The notes: a model not told the origin generated them from the sequence alone. 64,000 nt of DNA from Nocardia jinanensis (GCF_014645735.1 NZ_BMMH01000018.1:1-64000); one strand, 5' to 3'. Positions 1 to 8,842 are shown, counted from the first letter of the stretch. Program-made: numbers and translations.

Positions 1-1
1 T

Positions 2-73
2 CACACCGCGATGCTGTTCGGGGACGCGAAGAAATCGGTCGGCGCGGTCACCGAGGAACTCAAAGCGCTGTAA
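2..73 (+). CDS. pntB: NAD(P) transhydrogenase beta subunit, C-terminal end (partial)
   Basis: Only the last 23 codons are in the window, open at the left edge and ending at TAA 71-73. The visible end reads TAMLFGDAKKSVGAVTEELK followed by AL. The MLFGDAK(K/A)SV pattern near the very C-terminus is characteristic of PntB, the NADP(H)-binding and membrane subunit of the proton-translocating transhydrogenase that exchanges hydride between NADH and NADP. A strong hairpin follows 15 nt after the stop, consistent with the end of a pnt operon. The call rests on this short tail alone. Confidence 0.7.
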   Translation, partial: HTAMLFGDAKKSVGAVTEELKAL

Positions 74-88
74 CCCGGCGACACTCTC

Positions 89-135
89 GGCCCCGGTGCG
101 GGCTCGGTCCGGACAACCGAGCCCGCACCGGGGCC
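89..135 (+). terminator. Perfect 20-bp inverted repeat, rho-independent-like terminator
   Basis: Positions 89-108 and 116-135 are exact reverse complements separated by a 7-nt loop. It lies just after the pntB stop and before the ATG at 159. There is no T-tract, as is common in high-GC actinobacteria. Its position inside an upstream-extended reading frame argues that the next gene starts at 159 and not at the earlier in-frame start at 96. Confidence 0.8.
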
Positions 136-158
136 GTGTCGCCTGTTACGGTCGGCCG

Positions 159-608
159 ATGGCGGATCTCGGTGTGAAACTGCTGCGGGCACGATGGTTC
201 GTACGAGCGCCGATCTGGGCTTTCCGGGTTCGGCTGGGTTTCCTGTTCGGCGGGCGCCTGCTGCTGTTGGAGCACCGCGGCCGCACCTCCGGGCAGCCGC
301 GGTACGTGGCATTGGAAACAGTGGACCGCCCGGACGCCGATACGGTGGTGATCGCTTCGGGATTCGGGGAGACCTCGCAGTGGTACCGGAATCTGCTGGC
401 CGAACCGCGGTGCCGGGTCAGTATCGGTGCGCGCTACCAGGTGCCCGCGTCGGCCCGCACGCTGGACCCGGCGGCGGCGGAGGTGGTGCTGGACGCCTAT
501 CGGACCAGACATCCGAAGGCGTACCGGAAGCTGAGCGGGATCATCGAGGAAGCCACCGGTCGCGGTATCGATACTGTGCCGCTGGTCGAGTTGTCCCTGC
601 GTTCCTGA
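159..608 (+). CDS. Nitroreductase family deazaflavin-dependent oxidoreductase
   Basis: The 149-residue product resembles the Ddn/F420-dependent nitroreductase-like family (PF04075, split beta-barrel). Visible family features are a basic N-terminal stretch rich in Arg, Leu and Trp, LLLLEHRGRTSGQPRYVALE, the VVIASGFGE segment and WYRNLLAEP. These correspond to the cofactor-binding barrel that usually takes F420H2. The length fits the family. The start was set at ATG 159 because the in-frame GTG at 96 would put the terminator hairpin inside the gene. Substrate cannot be read from sequence; in mycobacteria such enzymes reduce quinones or nitro compounds. It stands alone between pntB and an AAA ATPase gene. 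Confidence 0.85.
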   Translation: MADLGVKLLRARWFVRAPIWAFRVRLGFLFGGRLLLLEHRGRTSGQPRYVALETVDRPDADTVVIASGFGETSQWYRNLLAEPRCRVSIGARYQVPASARTLDPAAAEVVLDAYRTRHPKAYRKLSGIIEEATGRGIDTVPLVELSLRS

Positions 609-687
609 GTCCGTCCGGCGCGCGCGGGCCACGGTTCGCGGAAAAGGGGTGGACGCCGCCATCGCGGTGGGCAGATCATGGTCGGCG

Positions 688-1827
688 ATGCCCGAACGCA
701 ACGAACCCCTGCGCCTGATCGAATTCGACAGCACTGCCGCCGACCCTGCCGATGCTCTCCCGTGGTCGGCCGTTCTCGATTCCTATTCCACCCCGCGCGA
801 TCTGCTGGACATGCTGACGCTCAGCCTGTTCGGCCGTGGCGTGCAACCGTTCTACCGGAAGCGGCAACTGGAGCGGGTGCGGGCCGACGCGCCGCTGCGC
901 CCGCCGGGTTCGGCGGTCGCGCGACAGGTGGTCGAGGCCGAGGCGCTGTCGATCCTCGTGTTCGGGGACGGCTGGGCACTGCGTGCCGATCGGTGGACGG
1001 ATAAATCGGCCACGGTGGAAGTGACCGCGATCAGTGACGAACTGGCCGAACGTATAGTCGCGGAAGCGACTCGTGATGCCGAGGAGGCGGCGCCACCCGA
1101 CCTGGCCTCGGTGAAGATGGGCTTCTGGCACCAGGGCGACCGCGGGGCCAACCGGCGGATTCTCACCGTCACCACACCGGAGTGGGCGGAGATCCGCGGG
1201 AACTACAGCAGAACCGTGACGAGTGCGCTGGACCGCCTGATGGCATTGCGCCCGGCCGATATCCGCGGTCGGCTGCTCTTGCTGCACGGTCCGCCGGGGA
1301 CGGGCAAGACCACCGCGCTGCGGGCGCTCGCCAGATCATGGTCCGATTGGTGCCAGGCCGATTGTGTACTCGATCCCGAGATGCTGTTCGCCAAGCCCGG
1401 GTATCTGATGCGTGCGGCGATGGGAGCCGAGGGCGAGGACGAACAAGCCGACCGTTGGCGGCTACTGATCCTCGAGGATTGCGACGAGCTCATCCACGCG
1501 GAGGCGAAGACATCCTCGGGACAAGGTCTTTCCCGTTTGCTCAATCTCACCGACGGGATGCTCGGACAGAGCCGCGATGTGTTGGTGGCGATCAGCACCA
1601 ACGAGGATCTGTCGCGGCTGCACCCCGCGGTCACCCGCCCCGGCCGCTGCCTGGCCCAGTTGGAGATCGGGAAGCTGTCGGCCGCCGAGGCGCGTACCTG
1701 GCTGGGCGATCACCCTGCCGCCGGGTCCGCCACGGAAGCGACTCTCGCGGAACTGGTCGCGCTCCGCGACGGCCGGGGAGATATCGCGGTCACGGCGGCC
1801 GCTCCCGATTCCGGTATGTACCTGTAG
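688..1827 (+). CDS. DUF5925 / AAA-family ATPase
   Basis: The product is about 379 residues from ATG 688. An in-frame GTG at 649 is an alternative start, and neither has a convincing ribosome site. An N-terminal DUF5925-type region (about residues 1-170, with MGFWHQGDRG near its end) is followed by one AAA ATPase domain. Walker A GPPGTGKTT lies at about residue 201 and Walker B LLILEDCDE at about 259. A sensor-1-like stretch, VLVAISTNEDL, and an arginine-finger region, HPAVTRPGRC, are also present. This domain order is typical of actinobacterial DUF5925 proteins, whose function is not known; AAA proteins generally remodel or unfold partners. The gene converges on the IPT/TIG gene, with a shared hairpin between them. 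Confidence 0.85.
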   Translation: MPERNEPLRLIEFDSTAADPADALPWSAVLDSYSTPRDLLDMLTLSLFGRGVQPFYRKRQLERVRADAPLRPPGSAVARQVVEAEALSILVFGDGWALRADRWTDKSATVEVTAISDELAERIVAEATRDAEEAAPPDLASVKMGFWHQGDRGANRRILTVTTPEWAEIRGNYSRTVTSALDRLMALRPADIRGRLLLLHGPPGTGKTTALRALARSWSDWCQADCVLDPEMLFAKPGYLMRAAMGAEGEDEQADRWRLLILEDCDELIHAEAKTSSGQGLSRLLNLTDGMLGQSRDVLVAISTNEDLSRLHPAVTRPGRCLAQLEIGKLSAAEARTWLGDHPAAGSATEATLAELVALRDGRGDIAVTAAAPDSGMYL

Positions 1828-1889
1828 TTTCGCGAAATCGCTGTATCGCACGGTAGGAACGAGAGGAACCGGCCGGGGTGAGCCGCAAT

Positions 1890-1928
1890 CCCCTGGAGAG
1901 AGCGCGAAACGCGAACTCTCTCCAGGGG
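1890..1928. terminator. Bidirectional terminator between convergent genes
   Basis: A perfect 13-bp inverted repeat (1890-1902 and 1916-1928) with a 13-nt loop sits between the end of the AAA ATPase gene and the end of the leftward IPT/TIG gene, so it can serve both strands. Confidence 0.75.
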
Positions 1929-1972
1929 GCGGTGCGGTTCACCCTCGGCCGGCAGGGCCTTCGGCCGGCCGA

Positions 1973-3961
1973 TCAGATCTCGGGCGGCGCGACGTAGGTG
2001 AAGGCACCGGTCCCGGTGGCGCTGCCGCCGCTGGTGGTGACGACCACGTCGACCGCACCGGCGGCTCCCGCGGGCGTGACCACCGTGACCAATGTGTCGG
2101 ATACGACGGTGAACGCCGCCGGCGCACCGCCGAAAGTAACCGACGCGGTGGTGGTCAGTGCCGTGCCGGGGATGGACACCGAGGTCCCACCGGCGGTCGG
2201 TCCGGCGGCAGGGGACGGTGTGCCGATTGTGGGCACGGCGACATAGGTGTAGGCGACACCGTTACTGGTGCCACCCGCGGTGGTGACCGTGATCTGCACC
2301 GTGCCGGTTCCGGCCGGCGCGACAGCGGTGATCTGGATGCCGGAGTTCACGGTGAAACTCGTTGCCGGGGTGGCGCCGAAGGTGACCGCGGTGGCTCCGC
2401 TGAGCCCGGCCCCGACGAGGGTCACCGTAGTGCCGCCCGCCACCGGCCCCGCGGTCGGACTGACGGAGATCAGCGCGGGGACCGCGATGTAGGTGTATAT
2501 CAGACCGTTGCTGGTGCCTCCCGCAGTGGTGACGGTGACCAGTACGGTTCCCGTGCCGGCCGGGGCGGTGGCGGTGATCTGGGTGCCGGAGTTCACGGTG
2601 AAACTGGTGGCGGGGGTGGCGCCGAAGGAGACCGCGGTGGCTCCGGTGAGGTTGGTGCCGGTGAGGGTCACCGTGGTGCCGCCCGCCGCCGGTCCCGAAC
2701 TCGGGCTGAGGGACGTCAGTGCCGGTGCCGCGACGTAGGTGTAGGACGCGCCGTTGCTGGTGCCACCGGGAGTGGTGACCGTGACCTGCACGGTTCCGGT
2801 GCCGGCCGGGGCGGTGGCGGTGATCTGGGTAGCGGAGTTCACGGTGAAACTCGTTGCCGGTGTGGCACCGAAGTTGACCGCGGTGGCTCCGGTGAGGTTG
2901 GTGCCGGTGAGGGTCACCGAGGTGCCGCCGGCGGTGGACCCTTGAGTGGGGCTGATGCTGGTCAGTGTCGGGACCGCGGCATAGGTGTAGGGCAGTCCGT
3001 TGCTGGTGCCTCCGGTGGTGGTGACGGTGACCTGTACCGTTCCGGTGCCGGGCGGGGCGATCGCGGTGATCTGGGTACTGGAGTCGGTTGTGAATGTGGT
3101 TGCCGTGGTGCCGAAACGCACTGCGGTGACAACACCGACGAATCCGGTGCCGGTGAGCGTGACGCTGTTGAGTCCGGCCGCGGGCCCCTGATTCGGGTTG
3201 ACGGAGGTCAGCGTCGGGACCGCGACGTAGGTGTAGGACGCGCCGTTGCTGGTGCCACCGGGAGTGGTGACCGTGACCTGCACAGTGCCGGTTCCGGCCG
3301 GGGCGGTGGCGGTGATCTGGGTAGCGGAGTTCACGGTGAAAGCGGTGGCGGGGGTGGCGCCGAAGGAGACTGCGGTGGCTCCGGTGAGGTTGGTGCCGGT
3401 GAGGGTCACCGAGGTGCCGCCGGCGGTGGGCCCTTGAGTGGGGCTGATGCTGGTCAGTGTCGGGACCGCGACGTAGGTGTAGGACGCGCCGTTGCTGGTG
3501 CCACCCCCGGTGGTGACGGTGACCTGCACGGTTCCGGTGCCGGCCGGGGCGGTGGCGGTGATCTGGGTAGCGGAGTTCACGGTGAAAGCGGTGGCGGGGG
3601 TGGCGCCGAAGGAGACTGCGGTGGCTCCGGTGAGGTTGGTGCCGGTGAGGGTCACCGAGGTGCCGCCGGTCGTGGGTCCCTGGGTGGGGCTGATGCTGGT
3701 CAGTGTCGGGACCGCGGCATAGGTGTAGGGCAGTCCGTTGCTGGTGCCGGCCCCGGTGCTGACGGTGACCTGTACCGTTCCGGTGCCGGGCGGGGCGATC
3801 GCGGTGATCTGGGTACTGGAGTCGGTTGTGAATGTGGTTGCCGTGGTGCCGAAACGCACGGCCGTGACGATACCGACGAATCCGGTGCCGGTGAGCGTGA
3901 CGTTGTTGAGTCCGGAAGTGGGGCCCGAAGTCGGCGCCAGGGAGGTCAGGGTGGGGGCCAT
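1973..3961 (-). CDS. IPT/TIG-repeat protein, eight tandem domains
   Basis: The 662-residue protein is almost entirely eight consecutive immunoglobulin-like IPT/TIG domains of about 82 residues. Each opens with PTLTSISPTQGPT-like sequence, continues as GGTSVTLTGTNLTGATAVSFG and ends in SNGxxYTYVAVP. Such domains act in carbohydrate or protein binding at surfaces. No signal peptide, membrane segment or sorting motif is visible: it begins MAPTLTSLAPTSGP, so secretion would need a non-classical route. The start at 3961 is supported by AAAGGAG about 9 nt upstream. The 246-bp DNA repeats are near-identical internally, suggesting recent expansion or gene conversion. The three-domain relative upstream (4123-4866) has the same orientation and may be co-transcribed. 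Confidence 0.85.
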   Translation of the reverse strand: MAPTLTSLAPTSGPTSGLNNVTLTGTGFVGIVTAVRFGTTATTFTTDSSTQITAIAPPGTGTVQVTVSTGAGTSNGLPYTYAAVPTLTSISPTQGPTTGGTSVTLTGTNLTGATAVSFGATPATAFTVNSATQITATAPAGTGTVQVTVTTGGGTSNGASYTYVAVPTLTSISPTQGPTAGGTSVTLTGTNLTGATAVSFGATPATAFTVNSATQITATAPAGTGTVQVTVTTPGGTSNGASYTYVAVPTLTSVNPNQGPAAGLNSVTLTGTGFVGVVTAVRFGTTATTFTTDSSTQITAIAPPGTGTVQVTVTTTGGTSNGLPYTYAAVPTLTSISPTQGSTAGGTSVTLTGTNLTGATAVNFGATPATSFTVNSATQITATAPAGTGTVQVTVTTPGGTSNGASYTYVAAPALTSLSPSSGPAAGGTTVTLTGTNLTGATAVSFGATPATSFTVNSGTQITATAPAGTGTVLVTVTTAGGTSNGLIYTYIAVPALISVSPTAGPVAGGTTVTLVGAGLSGATAVTFGATPATSFTVNSGIQITAVAPAGTGTVQITVTTAGGTSNGVAYTYVAVPTIGTPSPAAGPTAGGTSVSIPGTALTTTASVTFGGAPAAFTVVSDTLVTVVTPAGAAGAVDVVVTTSGGSATGTGAFTYVAPPEI
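1979..3958 (-). repeat. Eight tandem ~246-bp coding repeats
   Basis: Each unit encodes one IPT/TIG domain. The central units are nearly identical at DNA level, for example the stretches starting near 2754, 3000, 3246 and 3492, which recur at a 246-bp spacing. The outermost units diverge, the usual pattern for arrays that grow from the middle. Confidence 0.8.
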
Positions 3962-4094
3962 GGAGTTTTGCTCCTTTCAGAGCGGGGCCGAAGAGCCCCC
4001 GTCCGGCCAGGAGCAGGGGCGGAATGATGTGCTCGGGGAAGCCGGTCCCGGGCAGAGCAGCAACGACTACCCTGCCCGGGATCGGCGGTACGGT

Positions 4095-4114
4095 CCGGGC
4101 CGTCGGCGGCCCGG
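4095..4114 (-). terminator. Short hairpin after the three-domain IPT/TIG gene
   Basis: Inverted repeat CCGGGCCG / CGGCCCGG (4095-4102 and 4107-4114) with a 4-nt loop lies just downstream of the leftward gene ending at 4123. It could be a weak terminator or attenuator between the two IPT/TIG genes. Confidence 0.4.
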
Positions 4115-4122
4115 ATATCCGG

Positions 4123-4866
4123 TCAGATACCGGGTCCGGCGACGTAGGTGAACGCACCGACCGCGGTGGCGCTGCCGCCGCCGGTGGTGACCTCGATATC
4201 GACGGCGCCGACGGTTCCCGGCGGCGTGACCGCCACAAGAGTCGTGTCGGAGAGGGCGTTGAACGGCGCCAGGACACCGTCGAACGTGACCGACTCGGTG
4301 GTGGTCAGATCGGTGCCGGGGATAGTCACCGCGGTGCCGCCGGAGGCCGGACCGGAGGCAGGGCTCGGGGTACCGAGGGTGGGCGCGTCCACGTAGGTGT
4401 ACGAAAGACCGTTGCTGGTCCCACCCGCGGTGGTGACGGTTACCCCGACCGGACCCTCTGCCGCGCCCGCAGGTACGACCACGGTCAGCACACCGTCGTT
4501 CACCACGGTCGGCGTCGCGGAATTGGCGCCGAAGGACACAGAAGTAGCTGTGGCCAGACCGGATCCGGTGAGCGTGACCGTATCGCCGCCGGCGGTGACC
4601 CCCGAGACGGGGGACAGGCCGGATTTGAACGGCGGGCCGATGTAGAAGAACGACAGTGGGTTGCTGGTCCCGCCCGGCGTGGTGACGGTGACCCCGACCG
4701 TGCCGGCCCCCGAGGGGGAGGTAGCCGTGACCGAGGTTGGCGTATTGGCTGTGATGGTGGCCGATTTGGTGCCGAAGCGTACGGCTGTGGCACCGCCGAG
4801 GTTCGTGCCGGTGATGGTGACGGAGGTACCGCCTGCGGTCGACCCCTGGTTCGGAGAGATGGGCAT
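4123..4866 (-). CDS. IPT/TIG-repeat protein, three tandem domains
   Basis: The 247-residue protein holds three IPT/TIG immunoglobulin-like domains and starts MPISPNQGSTAGGTSVTITG. The frame is open further upstream to 5217, but that sequence is not domain-like. The ATG at 4866 has AAGGA 7-9 nt before it, so it is chosen as the start. Like its larger neighbour it lacks a signal peptide and membrane segment. The last domain, ending AGPGI, parallels the last domain of the eight-repeat protein, ending APPEI, so the two genes are paralogues. Their role is unknown; surface or phage-tail-like binding would fit the domain. Confidence 0.8.
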   Translation of the reverse strand: MPISPNQGSTAGGTSVTITGTNLGGATAVRFGTKSATITANTPTSVTATSPSGAGTVGVTVTTPGGTSNPLSFFYIGPPFKSGLSPVSGVTAGGDTVTLTGSGLATATSVSFGANSATPTVVNDGVLTVVVPAGAAEGPVGVTVTTAGGTSNGLSYTYVDAPTLGTPSPASGPASGGTAVTIPGTDLTTTESVTFDGVLAPFNALSDTTLVAVTPPGTVGAVDIEVTTGGGSATAVGAFTYVAGPGI

Positions 4867-5623
4867 GACGCTGTCCTTCTGATAGATATGTTCGGTGGGC
4901 GCGACAAACCGAGACCGGACGGCCGATTCCGCCAGTCGAGTTGTCGCGCAGAAGTTGTGGTCTGATTCGCCCGTTGCCGGTTGTTCGGCTGTCGGCGGGC
5001 GCAGACGAGGACGCTGCCCTGGCCGGGCTCTCGTCCCGAACGTCACCGGGAAGTGCCGGCTCGGACGGTTTACACCACCCGAGTTCGATGGCTGCCACCA
5101 CGAGAATGGTTTCGCCGATGGGATTGCCGGCGGCCGGTGGCGTGGTGCACCGTTGCCGGTGACGTAATTGCACTCCGTATAGGCGCGCCGCGTGTTTCGG
5201 CCGACCGCCTCTCGCAATTATGAGTGATCCATATTTCCCTTCGCATTAATGAGTCGGAAACAATCCACTCGCAAAGATACGTCTCCCGAACAACGAGTGC
5301 AACAGTGGATTTCGGTAGATCTGTCCAGGTCAAAGCGGCCGCGGAGGCTGGTGTGGATCGATTTATCGCCGATTCCGACGGAATTATCGCGAATTCCGAC
5401 GGAATTATCGCGAATTCCGGCTACGTTTTCTCATGAATTCCGGGGATGTTTTCTCGCCAAGTTCGACGGAGGTGAAAAGGAGTACCGGTTCGTTTGTTTA
5501 CGACGCTACCGGTCCGGGGCCTCCGGCTGCGCACGAGAGGTTTTCGCGACGAACAGATGGCGGGTGGTCGCCGGGCGGCAGATGAGCACGGCGCCTGCCA
5601 CGGCGAGCCGGAACCCAGCGGGA
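4867..5623. other. Intergenic region of about 750 bp with short direct repeats
   Basis: No convincing gene is seen. The part from about 5200 to 5480 is visibly more AT-rich than its surroundings. A 21-bp unit is repeated in tandem at 5372-5392 and 5393-5413. GAATTCCGG followed by GTTTTCTC recurs with a 24-bp offset around 5413-5458. It lies downstream of the leftward IstA-IstB remnant, where the terminal repeats of an IS21-type element would be expected, but matching ends on the other side were not found. Confidence 0.5.
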
Positions 5624-6595
5624 TCAGCGAGGAGTGTCGGTGGGTGCGCTCGGCCGGGAATGGGCCCGGCGATAGCTTCGGGATCCGGTCCGGACGATCG
5701 TGCCACCGAACGTGAGCCGGTCGATGATCGCGGCTCGCAGCCGAGGGTCGGGGAAGATCTCCGACCAGTTGGCGATATCGCGGTTGGACACGATCGCGAC
5801 CGACTTCCTCTCTTCCCGTTCGGTCAGCACCTGGAACAGTAGTTCGGCACCGCGCCGGCCCAGCTCGGTGTAACCGAGCTCGTCTATACAGAGCAGATCG
5901 ACGCCCCGGTAGCGGCCGATGGCCCGGGAGAGTCTTCGCCCGTCGGCGGCCTCTACCAGTTTGTTCACCATTCCGGCGGCCAAGGTGTACCTGACCCGGT
6001 AGCCGGCTCTCGCCGCTTCGGTACCCAGCGCGATCAGTAGATGGGACTTCCCGGTGCCGGAATCGCCGATCAGGCACAGCGGCAGACCGTTGCGGATCCA
6101 GTCGCATCCGGCGAGCGCATGGATCATCGCCGGATCGACGTTGGGATTGGCGCCGAAATCGAAGTCCTGCAGTGTTTTCCGGAGCGGGAACCCGGCTGCT
6201 CCGACCAGTCGTTCGGTTTGGCGGCGCGCGGTCGTCTGTTCTGTACGCAGCTGGGGTCTGCGTTCGCGGATGTAGGCGCTGACCCGCTGATACGACACGT
6301 CCGCCATGCCCTGCTCGGTCAGCAGACGCTGATAGATCCGGGTGGCCGTATGACGTTGCGTGGGAGGTCCGTCCAGGTCGGCGCGCAGTACATCGTCGAT
6401 GAACGGCTTATAGGGGTCCAATTTCTGTGGCCGCGGCGGATACTCTTTACGCGGCTCGGGCAGCACCGACTCGGTCGCCCTGGCCACCGTGCGCCACCCG
6501 ACGCCGTACTTGCGCTCGATGGCGCGTTTGGACAGGCCGGCCCGGAGGTCCTGCCGGATCGCGGCGTAGAGCTCGACTTTCGACATGTCCGACAT
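5624..6595 (-). CDS. Chimeric IstA(N-terminus)-IstB IS21-family protein, internal deletion derivative
   Basis: Residues 1-125 match the N-terminus of IS21-type transposase IstA: a helix-turn-helix (LSKRAIERKYGVGWRTVARA), a proline/basic linker, and the QRHTATRIYQRL ... YIRERRP segment. The protein then passes directly into IstB, the AAA+ helper ATPase, from RKTLQDFDF onward. Walker A GDSGTGKSH, Walker B LLCIDELGY and the ...SNRDIANWSEIF region are present. The whole DDE catalytic core of IstA and the first roughly 50 residues of IstB are missing, so this cannot transpose alone. In functional IS21 elements istA and istB are separate, adjacent genes. The start is at ATG 6595 (GTG 6601 possible), with GGGGAGGGG just upstream. 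Confidence 0.75.
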   Translation of the reverse strand: MSDMSKVELYAAIRQDLRAGLSKRAIERKYGVGWRTVARATESVLPEPRKEYPPRPQKLDPYKPFIDDVLRADLDGPPTQRHTATRIYQRLLTEQGMADVSYQRVSAYIRERRPQLRTEQTTARRQTERLVGAAGFPLRKTLQDFDFGANPNVDPAMIHALAGCDWIRNGLPLCLIGDSGTGKSHLLIALGTEAARAGYRVRYTLAAGMVNKLVEAADGRRLSRAIGRYRGVDLLCIDELGYTELGRRGAELLFQVLTEREERKSVAIVSNRDIANWSEIFPDPRLRAAIIDRLTFGGTIVRTGSRSYRRAHSRPSAPTDTPR

Positions 6596-6878
6596 CAGCA
6601 CCCCTCCCCTCGCCCCCCACTTATTCCATATCTACATGATAGGCCCGTACTGTTACACCCTCCGTGGCCGCCGAATCGAAATCGACCGCACGGCCGTCGA
6701 TTCCGGTGCGCAACCGCCGTCATAATTGATGAGCGTCGGCGGAGACGACCGGAGATTCCGACGGCCTCTCCCCACCCCACGGCGGCCGCGGCCGAGCGGC
6801 CGCGCCGGGGTATCGCACTTCCCGCACCGGGCGACCCGGACCTGTCACGGGCCCGGCACCGCGGCTATCGTTTGCCCA

Positions 6879-7826
6879 ATGGATGCGTTGGCCGGGCTGC
6901 TGGAGGGCCCGAGGGCGCGTGGTGCCTTCCTGCTGCGGTCGTTGCTCAGCCCGCCGTGGTCGCTGCGCATCCAGGACGAATCCCCGCTCACCGTGGCGGC
7001 GGTGATCCGGGGGCACGCGTGGATCCTCACCGAGGACGGCGGCCGCCACCGGATCGGTGCCGGGGACGTGGCGGTTTTCCGGGGGCCGAGTCCGTACACC
7101 GTCGCCGACGACCCCGCCACCGAGCCGCAGATCCTGATCAATCCGGGCCAGGTCACCACCACGGTCGACGGTGAAGTGCTCTGCGAGACGATGAGCCTCG
7201 GTGTGCGGCAGTGGGGTAACGACCCTCAGGGGGAAACCGTGCTTGTCACGGGGTCCTACGAGCAGGCGGGCGCGGTGAGCCGGCGCCTGTTGCGCGCGCT
7301 GCCGCAGACGTTGCTGGTGCCGCGCGGACGTTCCGACGAGCGGGTGCTGAGCCTGCTGGTGGAAGAAACCGTCAAGGACCAGCCGGCGCAGAGCGCGGTG
7401 CTGGATCGGCTGCTGGATCTGCTGCTCATCGCGACGCTGCGCACCTGGTTCGCCGGGAACGAGGCTCCACCCTGGTACCACGCCTACGGCGATCCGCTGG
7501 TCGGCAAGGCGTTGCGGCTGTTACAGCACAACCCCGCGCACAGTTGGACCGTCGCCGATCTGGCCCGCGAAGTGGGAGTCTCCCGCGCGGCGCTGGCCAG
7601 GCGTTTCACCGAACTGGTCGGCCAACCACCGATGGCGTTCCTCACCGAATGGCGGTTGGATCTGGCCGCGGATCTGTTGCAGGGTAGCGAGGACACAGTG
7701 GAGACCATCGCCCGCCGGGTCGGGTACGGCAGCGCGTTCGCCCTGAGTACCGCGTTCAAACGTCAGTTCGGGGTGAGTCCCCGCGATCACCGACTGGGCG
7801 CCGTCGCGGTGCCCACGGCCGGCTGA
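6879..7826 (+). CDS. AraC-family transcriptional regulator with cupin N-terminus
   Basis: The 315-residue protein has an AraC_binding_2/cupin_6-type N-terminal half (about residues 1-190; SLLSPPWSLRIQDESPLTVA, GHAWILTEDGG, GDVAVFRGP). The C-terminal half carries two AraC helix-turn-helix motifs: WTVADLAREVGVSRAALARRF and the second around VETIARRVGYGSAFALSTAFKR, ending in FGVSPRDHR. Members of this architecture commonly control nearby oxidoreductase or hydrolase genes in response to a small ligand. ATG 6879 is preferred over the more upstream in-frame start at 6726 because the family begins with the D-x-L-x-x-L-L motif. The thioesterase gene 20 bp downstream in the same direction is a likely co-transcribed partner. 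Confidence 0.85.
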   Translation: MDALAGLLEGPRARGAFLLRSLLSPPWSLRIQDESPLTVAAVIRGHAWILTEDGGRHRIGAGDVAVFRGPSPYTVADDPATEPQILINPGQVTTTVDGEVLCETMSLGVRQWGNDPQGETVLVTGSYEQAGAVSRRLLRALPQTLLVPRGRSDERVLSLLVEETVKDQPAQSAVLDRLLDLLLIATLRTWFAGNEAPPWYHAYGDPLVGKALRLLQHNPAHSWTVADLAREVGVSRAALARRFTELVGQPPMAFLTEWRLDLAADLLQGSEDTVETIARRVGYGSAFALSTAFKRQFGVSPRDHRLGAVAVPTAG

Positions 7827-7845
7827 CCCCGGTATCGTCGGCCGG

Positions 7846-8280
7846 GTGACCCAGCAGTATCCGGTGCTCTGGCCGGTGCCCACCCGGTGGGCCGACAACG
7901 ACCACTACGGCCACGTGAACAACGTGACCTACTACGCCTACTTCGATACGGCGGTCAACGCCTGGCTCATCGACGCGACCGGCACCGATATCCGGGAACT
8001 GCCCGCCATCGGGATCGTGGCGGAGACGTCCTGCCGCTTCCATGCCTCGCTGAGCTTCCCCGACCTGTTACGGGTGGGTCTGCGGATCGCCCGGCTGGGC
8101 CGGTCGAGCATCACCTACGACCTCGCGATCTACCGGGAGGCGGGCGACGAGCTGGAACTGGCGGCGACCGGCACGTTCGTTCACGTCTATGTGGATTCGG
8201 GAACTCGTAAGCCGGTGGAGATCCCCGAGGTGATCCGTAAGGCCGCTACGGCGCTGGTCACCGACACCACCGAGCAGTAG
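7846..8280 (+). CDS. Acyl-CoA thioesterase, 4HBT hotdog family
   Basis: The 144-residue protein has a single hotdog fold. The signature RWADNDHYGHVNNVTYYAYF contains the Asp of the 4-hydroxybenzoyl-CoA thioesterase-type active site (D-x-x-x-H-x-N). It hydrolyses a CoA thioester in the cytosol; the acyl substrate cannot be deduced. It starts at GTG 7846, 20 bp after the AraC regulator, suggesting an operon. Length is normal for the family. Confidence 0.88.
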   Translation: MTQQYPVLWPVPTRWADNDHYGHVNNVTYYAYFDTAVNAWLIDATGTDIRELPAIGIVAETSCRFHASLSFPDLLRVGLRIARLGRSSITYDLAIYREAGDELELAATGTFVHVYVDSGTRKPVEIPEVIRKAATALVTDTTEQ

Positions 8281-8842
8281 CGGCGAAGGCGGTCTGCGCC
8301 GAGCACTCGGGAAGCGTCCGGGTACCGGCCGCGCGGGGCCGATGGGTCGTCGAACGCTGCCGCGCCCACCTTTCAGCGGGCTCTCCCACCGGTCCTGCGC
8401 AGGGCGTACCGGCGCGGCTGAGGGCCGGTTTCCGCAGGGCCTCGAGGGGCTGCCGAATGTTCCGCACGTGGACTGGTGAATTCACCGATGAACAGGCGAT
8501 AACCGTGTTACTGTCGTGCCGCTGGGCGGCTCGGAACAGGGGCGGGATCAGCGGGGCAGAGTGGCCGGGACACCCCTCGGTCGCACGGAAGGGCAGTACC
8601 TGTGCAGGTGATCGTCGATGGCGTTGCGGGCGAGGGATATCCGGCCCGGTGCGGTTCGCCGAGGCCGGTCGGGCACCTGCCGGGCGGCGGTAGGCGGACA
8701 GCTCGGCCCGCGCTTCCCAGGGCGGCAGCCGCCGGGGTTCCGGTACGCCGCAACGGGCGGAGCCCGTTGATGTGCCCGCGGCCTTCGCGCGTTCGCGGGC
8801 CGCGACGGCCGACGGTGTAGTTCGATAGAACGGAATAGCAGT
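8281..8842. other. Intergenic region of about 560 bp
   Basis: Both strands contain open frames here, but their translations are arginine- and proline-rich shadows without recognisable domains. No clear promoter, hairpin or RNA gene was recognised. Confidence 0.4.

Noticed and set aside
1577..4027. An 816-codon plus-strand frame over the IPT/TIG gene
   Set aside because: Its Gly/Arg-rich translation is the complement of the IPT/TIG repeats, which have clear domains and a ribosome site on the minus strand.
5224..5436. A 70-codon frame starting MIHISLRINESETIHS
   Set aside because: It runs through the 21-bp tandem repeat (ADSDGIIANSDGIIANS) in an AT-richer intergenic stretch and lacks a ribosome site.
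8457..8693. Possible small plus-strand gene in the 8.3-8.8 kb gap
   Set aside because: No ribosome site and no protein-like composition; antisense frames are equally open.
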